From: Diplosphaera chodatii
Taxonomy: Eukaryota; Chlorophyta; Trebouxiophyceae; Prasiolales; Stichococcaceae
Direction: 5' to 3'
Assembly (NCBI GenBank): GCA_032358165.1
Contig: JAALGY010000032.1
Span: 1,426,001 to 1,490,000 of the forward strand
DNA: 64,000 nt
Part shown: one piece after another, positions 56,981 to 64,000 of the stretch
Numbering within the stretch: position 1 is the first letter of the stretch
Layout: every line of letters begins with the position of its first letter
The notes under the pieces: model-generated
What the model was told of the DNA's origin: nothing
The model's database searches: none
What the model saw: the letters and a program-made list of their open reading frames with translations, nothing else
Program-made: the position numbers and the translations under genes

Positions 56981-58846
56981 TCATCGTGGCTGCCTGTCAA
57001 GTCGCTTGAGCGCACTGGCAACACACTCCGCAAAGAGAGCGGCACCTGCAACATGCACACTGATGGGTGGCAGCTCAGCAGCAGTCCATGGCATTTGCAT
57101 ACCAAATGCTGCTGCGCCACGGCGTGTACTGAATAATCCTCAATGGTGTCATCTCTGCAAATCCATATTCCATCATCACCTGCGGCGCTTGGGTGCAGCG
57201 CATCCGGCAGCCACTTGGCACTGAGACGATCCGGTCTATCAAAGAAAATTGCGCCGCAGTCCAGGAAGGTGACCTCCTCAGCATGCTGATTAGCATATCT
57301 CTGCAGTCTCCTGTTGACGATGGTCAAACCCTGTGCGGGCATGGCAAAAGCTGTCAGGCTGAGGTGACGATGAGACAGCAGTTGTACATACTAGGCCCGC
57401 ATAAGTGGCGCAAGCGTGTACTGTTCAAACCGCCGATCGGTAAACTAGCAGGCGGCAGGTTGGTGTTTGCACCTTGGTGTACACGTTGGGCCATTCTCGG
57501 GGGTGCGGGGCATCCGCTTCATCCCGGGGCAACAGTGCCAGCAGCAGGATCTGGCTGCGTGGCAGCCGCCGTCTGAGCAGCCCCAGCACCAGCCCTATCC
57601 TGCAGTGCGCAGTCGCCAGGCGTCAGGCAGTTGGCGTGCAGCTGTAAGCTTTGCAAACGCAGGAGTTTGGTGTGTGGATAGTGTGGCATGAGTGCAGGGG
57701 CGCTAGTCTGCTCACTGCTGCGCCACTGCGGGCGCAGCTTCAGCAATGGCGTCCTCTGCTGTGCCTGTCCGCTCAGCATCTGCCGCTTCCTCCCACTCTG
57801 CCTTGGCATGACTCAGGTCATTCGTCCTGCACTGTGGCCGGGAAAGTAGGCAAACGTGTTGAGAAGGATTGCGGGTTGATGCGGTAGACCTCTGCCAGTG
57901 TCAGCAGGGCACAAGGCATGCCGCTCACCCAACGAGCACAACCAATAGGCGCGGCAGGTGCCTGCGGGGCACCTCCCCATGCAACAGCCGCCAGTGCAGC
58001 CTGGCCACTGTGTCGCCTGACATGCCAAATGCCGCGGCTCGCCAGGCGACTTGGAAATGGTCATGAAAGATGCCTGCACCAGAGGTGCCCACCCATCGCA
58101 AGCGGCACATGTTGATCGGGCAGGCGGCTTGTGAACATGGCGCACACATATACGGAGAGTGCACATATGCAAGCTTGGGGTGTTGATGTTGGGCCTCAAC
58201 ACCTGGGTGTTGTGCTCGGGGCGAGTAAGGTCTGTCCGCCCGTGTGCCTCGCCACATTTCAACAAGCGAGTCGCCGTAGAATATCAGGTCGAATCCCCTT
58301 CCCCCGTCTGCAGCCTGTTGTCGAACATGCCAATGCTCGGGAACCGTGCAGCACCTGTCATCAATAGACGAGGCGATCTCTGACGTCGTCAGCTGCCAGT
58401 GATCAAGCACGCACTGGCACCTTGACTGCGCCCGTGAAATTTGTGTGCATGGCGTGCCACCATTTGTCAGCAGCAGGGTGGGGCTGCTGCATCGCCGGCA
58501 GCCGTGCGATCTGCCCCTGGGCAGTGGCTGTTCCGGCCGCTGCTGCTTGTGCCGGCTGGGCATCCAGGTGCTGTCGCTGTGTCTGGCCAGCCCCTGCAGG
58601 CCCTGCTTCTGTTGAGAACCACGTCTCGCCTTCTGAGCCTGTGTTTTGCCCAGCTACATCGCGGCCTTGGTGCAGCACCATGGGGGCCGTGCCTCGTCGG
58701 TTCTGCGGTCCCATCAGAAGAAAGGCGTTGCTCTCTTGAATATATGCTAAACCAGATCAGCGGACATAAACAATGGCTGCTCTCACCGTTGCAAGCAGCA
58801 AAAGTGCGGCAAACAGCACGCTGATGGCACCAATCTTGCGATTCAT
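56981..58846 (-). CDS. SGNH/GDSL hydrolase, PAF-acetylhydrolase-like, secreted or membrane-anchored
   Basis: Serine esterase of the SGNH family, related to platelet-activating-factor acetylhydrolase beta-type subunits. The start ATG at 58846-58844 gives MNRKIGAISVLFAALLLLAT, a signal peptide or anchor on its own exon (to about 58787), spliced to SNAFLLMGPQNRRGTAPMVL and a Gln/Ala-rich linker ending KWWHAMHTNFTGAVK (near 58430). Block I is GRGFDLIFYGDSLVEMWRGT (near 58290), with the nucleophile Ser in GDSL. Block II is AAAFGMSGDTVARLHWRLLH (near 58010). Later come GLTIVNRRLQRYANQHAEEV and FLDCGAIFFDRPDRLSAKWL, then block V LPDALHPSAAG, with the Asp and His of the triad (near 57200). The last exon AALFAECVASALKRLDRQPR ends at TGA 56983-56981. 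Exons carrying block III (GxND) near 57500-57900 were not resolved. The natural substrate is unknown. Confidence 0.85.
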
Positions 58847-59476
58847 GGGCGGACATGCCGTCATCTGTTTCGTGACCAGCATCCACCGACAGCATGCAGC
58901 GCCAAGGTGGCGTGTCGATCATTAATCTGAAGGAAGGTCCAACGGCAAGACAACGGTACGGATCAAACACCGTTGAGAGGGCACAAGTGGTCTTGACGGG
59001 TGCAATCGAAGAAGAGTGCAACCTTTACCTTGGCAGCAGCATCGATATTGGTAGCCAATGTCTGATGTGTCCATCTGCATGCTGCACCATTTCAGTGTTC
59101 AGTGTTCTCCCGGTGCACGTGCGCAGGTGCCGCGTTCCCCGGCTAGTAATGTTCTATTCCCCTTGGTGTTTGCCTAAAATGGCTTGTACCATAAGCTTCA
59201 CGGCAAATGGACGCCTGCCAGCGTGCAGAAGTGCATGTCCAATGCCTGAGAGGCTTGCAAGATCCCAGTTCCGCGCTGTCGCTCTCGATGCCAAACAGTG
59301 ACAGTCGACGGGGTGCACCTGCACGCGTTAGTACACACCCCGCGGCACCGACGCTGCGCCGGAGCAAACACCATCAATAAAGCAACAACCACGGCCATGT
59401 TACACTCGCGCTGCCTGTCAAGTGGCGGCAACAGCGCCGGAGAAGCTGAGTGACGGGTTGTGACTACCCGGGCAAC
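58847..59476. promoter_or_regulatory. Divergent promoter region, SGNH hydrolase / unknown gene
   Basis: Flanked by two gene starts pointing outward. A minus-strand frame opening with MAVVVALLMVFAPAQRRCRG (59399 down to 59198) looks like a short signal-peptide peptide, but it has no supporting context. Otherwise nothing is recognised. Confidence 0.4.
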
Positions 59477-60004
59477 ATGGCCGCAGCAGCTGTGCGATCC
59501 AGCAAAGCGGTGGATCTGCACGAGCAAATGAGTGAGCACGCGCTGGCGAGCAGCTCTCGACCGGCTGCTGGCGCTGCTGCTGTTGTTGTTCAGAAGCTGG
59601 AGGGCCGCTGGAGCCTGCAGGGCAAGACCGAGCGGTCAGATGCGTCAGGGAGCCTGGAGATGGGCAGCAGCGAGGGGCCCATCCTACAGTTTGGCCAGAC
59701 GAAGTTGTACCTCAGCCGCAACCCGACCAATTGCGAGCATTCTTACAACCAGACACGCTATTCATTTGAGGTGACGGACGCCTGCACGAGCAGCGGCGCC
59801 CTCGAGGATATCTCAGATGCCGACCCGTTCGATTTCGAGCACGAGGCTGGAGATTTTGATGGGCAACCCGAGTCGCCTGGCGAGTGCGATGTGATTGTAA
59901 AGGCTGATGGGAGCATCGAAGGCGATGCATCTGCCTCACCGTCATGCTCCTGCGACGACATCTGCTTCAAGTTCACGGGGCAACGGGTTACCACAGCACG
60001 CTGA
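59477..60004 (+). CDS. Hypothetical protein, intronless, acidic and Cys-containing
   Basis: Open frame of 175 residues from the ATG at 59477 (MAAAAVRSSKAVDLHEQMSE) to TGA at 60002-60004. The frame stays open a little upstream to 59450. After an Ala/Ser-rich start it reads QKLEGRWSLQGKTERSD, then a patterned region, ILQFGQTKLYLSRNPTNCEH and QTRYSFEVTDACTSSG, which looks like beta strands with paired cysteines. An acidic stretch with DADPFDFEHEAGDFDG follows, and a Cys cluster CSCDDICFKFTGQ. There is no clear signal peptide or membrane segment in this exon, though an unjoined upstream exon could supply one. Codon use fits a real gene. I do not recognise the family. Confidence 0.55.
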   Translation: MAAAAVRSSKAVDLHEQMSEHALASSSRPAAGAAAVVVQKLEGRWSLQGKTERSDASGSLEMGSSEGPILQFGQTKLYLSRNPTNCEHSYNQTRYSFEVTDACTSSGALEDISDADPFDFEHEAGDFDGQPESPGECDVIVKADGSIEGDASASPSCSCDDICFKFTGQRVTTAR

Positions 60005-60601
60005 CTTGCGCTTTCCTCCGGAGCTTGTATGCTCTGGGTTTGAGGACCACGGTGACTATGGCGCAATCAGCACACTCAGCTCAGAGTCAGTCTGTCCCCA
60101 GCTTAGGTAGACGAAGTGCCGCCCTGTTCAAATCACAAACAGATCACACCAACGCGGACACATGGCCAGTTCAACCACCCAACTTCAACCATATCACAAG
60201 CAACGACAACTTCAAATCGTATCACCACCACTACTGTAGAAATGGACTGTACACTGTGAGTCGATACACGTACATGGTTCGAAGTGCCATGAACCTACAT
60301 GTTGTCGGTAACTGCCGAGCTGTGGCCTGGGCAAGCCGAAGGTGTGGTGGCACCCCCTGACGTACGGTGTCGTAGTCTTTTGTGTGATGCATCGTGTATG
60401 CTGACTTGCTGATCAACACGTTTGCCCTCTCATTAGACGGTGCTATCATCGAACTCCCACCGTGTCTGCTGGGGTGACCGCCCGCGGCTTGTCATGCAGT
60501 ACCTGTGGCACATGATGATCGGGTGTCCAGGGCTACAGCACAGGTTCATGCAACACATGCAAGCACGTGCCAAGGTGGGAAATTGCTGGGCAAAAAGCGC
60601 A
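60005..60601. other. Convergent 3' intergenic region
   Basis: Between the stop of the hypothetical plus-strand gene and the stop of the minus-strand E2. AT-richer (about 60120-60260) and without a supported gene. Confidence 0.45.
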
Positions 60602-61478
60602 TCAAGGGCTCAGGGGGCTAGCGCACATTCGGTCGCCGTCCGGGCGCCGCCGGTCTGTGCAGCTAGCCAGCATGGACCGAAGCGACAGCACCACCTTGGA
60701 GATCGTCAGCGCTGGAGACCTGGCATCATTGCAAGGAAGCATTCCTGCTGCCGCACATAGCCAAGCAGCAATGCAGGTGCGATCACAGGCAGAGGGACAG
60801 GCAGGTATGCGCGCTTACCAGCCTCCATTTCTCCCTTGATAAAGGATGTCCAAGCAGATGTGCCCTGCATTTTTCGCCAAGCTCGTCGGTGAAATTCTGC
60901 CGACGCTGATGCAAACAAAGTCGAAGCAGAGCCGGCCTCAGTTGTGACTGGACCGAGAGCATGCACCGTTTGAGTAAATGTGATTGTGCAGAGGAGGCTG
61001 ATAGTCCTGGGAAGCCTCAAAGAAGATCTCCGGCGGCGCCAGTGGGTAGTCGCCGCTGAAGTTTACCCGCAGCCTATGCACGGCATATTAAGCGTTGGCA
61101 CATGTAGCCCGCAGTCGAACCAAAAAAACATGTGCAACCAACAGTGTTGTTACGGTCAACCAGTGAGGGGTTCATGGCCACCCACCCGGCTACAGCTCCA
61201 CCCACCTGAAGATCTCGTTGGCAAAAAGCTGTGTGTCGCCAACCGTCTCAGGTCCCTGGATGAGGATGTTCCATGAGGTCACCGGCTCGCACATCTCCAG
61301 CACGGCGCCTTCAGGCGGGTCATTCGCCCACTGCCGCAGCTCGCTCTGCAGGATGCCACCGACATACACATGGCGTCCTGTGCATCCATGCGGCTCAGCA
61401 TCAGGTGTAGGTGTAGCTGCAGCAGACTACCTGTATCCTGCGCATTGCCACCGTTCCCGGCGCTCGGCCCGCTGCCAT
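60602..61478 (-). CDS. Ubiquitin-conjugating enzyme E2, UBE2W / plant UBC15-18 type
   Basis: Five-exon E2. Exon 1 (61478-61431) is MAAGRAPGTVAMRRIQ. Exon 2 (61345-61206) is SELRQWANDPPEGAVLEMCE, then TSWNILIQGPETVGDTQLFA and NEIFR. Exon 3 (about 61073-60970) is RVNFSGDYPLAPPEIFFEAS and HNHIYSNGACS. Exon 4 (about 60875-60829) is GHICLDILYQGRNGGW, which holds the catalytic Cys. Exon 5 is SPALTISKVVLSLRSMLASC, ending at TGA 60604-60602. The pattern of N-terminal helix, beta sheet, HxYSNG and CLDIL is that of UBE2W, the E2 able to modify protein N-termini. Two features differ from animal UBE2W: SGDYP with an Ala-Pro-Pro-Glu turn, and a short Arg/Asp-rich C-terminus (DRRRPDGDRM). Family is secure; the W subtype is likely. 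Confidence 0.87.
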
Positions 61479-62181
61479 CGCCCTGATCTGCGCACGTCTG
61501 CCTAAACTGTCTCGCCACCCTTTGATGCAGCAAGCGACCTTGACACGTGTGTGTCACCCTAGCTGAGCTGTGATGCGATGGGAGCAACGCTGCGCTGGCT
61601 CATGCTGGCCGTGCCGCAATTATGCAGAGTGCCACATCAAGGCGAATGCGACGGAGTGCGAACGGCTTCCTGTTCGTTACGTACAGTCTTCACTGTCCCG
61701 TCGTCTTGTGAACTGTAAACTTTCAGAACAGCGATCTTGTCAAGCTGCCCAGCAGCAAGAGTTTCGGAGGCCTTCCAAAAGCTATCAAGCAAGCTCAGCA
61801 CATTTAGGGCCAGCCCCAAAGCAAGTCAGAAGCAATGACTTCACTCAACTCAATGATGACGCCAGCGCCAAGGCAGAAGTGACCAAGCGAGGCCCTGGGC
61901 TTTCCGGAAGACAGAAACCGCAGCTACTACAGGGTTGGAAGCCAAGTGTGCAAGAAACCCTCTTCTCTCTCCTTTCCACCAGACACCTGGTTGCTTTGCA
62001 CACCGCGCCCCAGAAGTGTCGACACTATCTATTGAACCCCTATCGTGGAAACAGAAACCTGATGTCTACAGCATACACAAGCAAGGCAAGCTGGAGACAA
62101 TGCTGAAACCACTTGCTCTGACTACAGGAGCAACCCCACTCTCAGCCTCCTCTTCTATGTCAATGAACCGACTTTGCCACA
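61479..62181. other. Intergenic region between VPS8 3' end and E2 start
   Basis: Both genes run on the minus strand, so this 0.7 kb holds the VPS8 3' untranslated region and the E2 promoter. A plus-strand open frame (61570-62106) has no protein-like pattern and I do not call it. Confidence 0.45.
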
Positions 62182-64000
62182 TCAATGACTGAACATCTGA
62201 CGGGACATCCGGCCAGCTGCACCTGCAGGACTGTCGGACAGCTCCAACAGCGCCATCTTCCGGCGCATTTCCTCAGGCCTGTCGCCGCCACTGCCGCCCG
62301 CGGCACCTGGCACCGTCGGCATGTGGGCTGTCGAAGCTCTGGTGCGTGGGCTGCCGTCAGCGGTGCTGCCATGTGCTGTGGGCGAGCCGCCGGCGGCAGT
62401 GGCGGCGGGGACTGCAGCGGGCCGGCCGCGCAGGCGGCTGCGGTAGGCGGCGGCCAGGTCGCGGGCGGCGTCGCCGCACAGCAGCCGCGCCGCCGCCGCG
62501 AGGATGCCCGCCTCGTAGTTGTACGCCGCCAGCAGACCCAGCAGCGTGCCCTGTAGCCACAGTCGTTCGAAAGTGACGCACCATATGTGTACTGCCTGCT
62601 GCAAGATGCAGTGTCACCAGATCGGCTGTCAGGGGGCGTATAACATCGACTGGTCGCTAGCTGAACCGTCCACGGTTCGGTGCACGCCATGTGACAACAA
62701 CTCACTCGGCACTCGCCCCAGCGCTGCACCTCCAGCTGGCCCAGCAGCCGGTCGCCAATGGCCTGCAGCGGGATGTACCTGCGGCGCAGGACGTCAGTGA
62801 CCGTCAGAGCCGACCTGCATCTGCCGTCAGTGTCACAGAGAAGGACCTGACACAAAGACATGCCACGCCCACCCAGCCATCTGCGAGATGATGACCTCCA
62901 TGAAGGAGGTGAACAGGGCCTGCAGCGCCTGCAGCTGCTCCTGCAGTCCGGGCTCCCTCCCCACTGGTGTGCTCCCTGCACACCATGTGGCTTGCAGGGT
63001 GTCACCCCTACGTGGACTGCGCCGTGACCAGCAATGCCGCACCACATCTGCCGCACAGGCGCTGCTAGCTGCCACACTCGGTACGCGGCATATCTGTAGC
63101 CTGAGAACAGCTTTCACCACCTGTGCGGATGAGCGCCAGCGGACTGCCGGGCTGCTCGATGCTCCGCAGCCGCATCAGGCTTGGGCCAGCGCGTGCGGCA
63201 GGGCTCACCGCGGGCGATGGCGGCTGTGGCGGCAGCTCCTGCTCAAGGCGGCGCAGGTCCTGCAGCTGCCGGATGTAGCACTGCAAGAAAGCACACGGCA
63301 GCGTCCTTCCCTGCTGGTCTTCCCTGCTGGACGTGGTGAGCTTGAGGCGACTCTTGACACAATCAGGCACAGGTCCTATCAAATCAGGCACGGTCTCAGC
63401 TCAGGTGTCCGGGGTGCCCGGGTGCAGGAGGCAGCAAGGCCAAGCTCACGCATGGCTGGGCACCTGCAGCAGCGGAAACCAGAGGTCCTCGGCGTCGAGG
63501 TTTGAGGCGGTATCCCCTGCGCAGCGCTGGCACAGGTCGACGGCGGCCTGCCGTGCGGCGGCGGCCGACGCCACCTCCCGCGACACCGCCTCCGCACCCC
63601 TGCGCAGGCTCCTGGGGCAGACCACAAAAAGGCTCGGTGGTCACCATGCTGGTGGCTACACCCGTCGTGTCTGCCTGCGGTCCGCGGGACAACACAAAGA
63701 CTGCAGCTCACCAAGCCCCAGAGTGGGGTGCCCACGACTTGCAGTGCTGGAAACCAAGCTGACGGACCTGGCGGCTGCGGGGGGCGAGCTGACCCCCGTG
63801 CTGCCGTGGAACAGGGCGCCCACATCCGACGAGCCGCTGCGCAGCCGCGTGCCTGTCGTCAGCACGACTGCGCCACATCTCACCGCCGCCACCAGCTGAG
63901 CATTGCACCTACGGCAGTGCGTAGGACACAGCGAGTGGTTGCTTCGCGACCACCGTGGTGGGTCTCATGTGGCTGCTGGGAGTGCAGGTGCGACGACCGT
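62182..64000 (-). CDS. VPS8: VPS8-like subunit of the CORVET tethering complex, 3' part
   Basis: C-terminal part of the CORVET subunit VPS8, which tethers early endosomal/vacuolar membranes; the 5' end is beyond the window edge. Recognised segments in order: DLCQRCAGDTASNLDAEDLW and FPLLQ (about 63530-63460), matching the family's lymphoid-like QLCQRN...LWFKLLD block; a helical exon CYIRQLQDLRRLEQELPPQP (near 63270); FTSFMEVIISQMAG (about 62913-62870), the family's FxxFxxEIxxxMIGY block; YIPLQAIGDRLLGQLEVQRW (near 62770); GTLLGLLAAYNYEAGILAAA (near 62550) and RDLAAAYRSRLRGRP. The last exon then has a Gly/Ala/Ser-rich tail ending RMSRQMFSH, stop at 62184-62182. Homologues end in a RING finger, which is not visible here. 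Exons above 63620 are not resolved. Confidence 0.8.

Noticed and set aside
59198..59399. Short secreted-peptide-like frame MAVVVALLMVFAPAQRRCRG on the minus strand
   Set aside because: The hydrophobic start is plausible, but no downstream exon or family supports it and it overlaps a likely promoter.
61570..62106. 178-residue plus-strand open frame
   Set aside because: No domain pattern, poor codon use and no splice or family support; it lies in the VPS8 3' flank and E2 promoter.

Overview
The window reads as nuclear DNA of a unicellular green alga (core Chlorophyta; I cannot decide between Trebouxiophyceae and Chlorophyceae). Almost every gene is cut by short GT-AG introns of roughly 50-250 bases, and exons are GC-rich with Ala/Gly/Gln-rich insertions. 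The gene set is plant-like: TIC236 of the chloroplast envelope, XEG113-type GT77 arabinosyltransferases, a DUF1664 protein, an ICME-like esterase and a plastid-type MsrA. No prokaryotic operon structure is present. All gene limits below are my own splice reconstructions, made by joining exons that agree with family motifs; internal exon borders are approximate.

Layout: TIC236 (+, 1-5523, 5' end outside); GT77 gene A (-, 5912-10152); kinesin-13-like motor with a C-terminal SAM domain (+, 11344-14331); palindromic repeat element 1 (15266-20202) and a fragment of the same repeat (20737-20972); small helical protein (+, 21890-22309); ICME-like alpha/beta hydrolase (-, 22834-25199); Rad60/SUMO-like-domain protein (+, 25742-26687); NAA25, the NatB auxiliary subunit (+, 27365-32800); DUF1664 membrane/coiled-coil protein (-, 33147-35134); MTR4 exosome helicase (+, 35848-42359); MsrA (-, 42749-44326); GT77 gene B (+, 45000-48763); palindromic repeat element 2 (49016-56764); SGNH/GDSL hydrolase (-, 56981-58846); unknown intronless gene (+, 59477-60004); UBE2W-type E2 (-, 60602-61478); VPS8 (-, 62182 to the window edge).

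The genes are mostly housekeeping functions in alternating orientation, with no evident shared pathway. The exception in theme is the pair of GT77 genes, which probably act on hydroxyproline-rich cell-wall glycoproteins in the Golgi.

The most unusual content is two non-coding, foldback-like elements of about 4.9 and 7.7 kb. Each has long inverted arms built from many short subrepeats. The subrepeat is CACAAAAGGGGG in element 1 and ACAAAGGATCC in element 2. Both share one central module: a tRNA-like inverted repeat followed by a GAGAAAACAGACACACC-type minisatellite at the palindrome centre. The arms differ, the core is conserved, and no transposase is visible. This looks like a family of giant non-autonomous foldback elements with exchangeable arm repeats.
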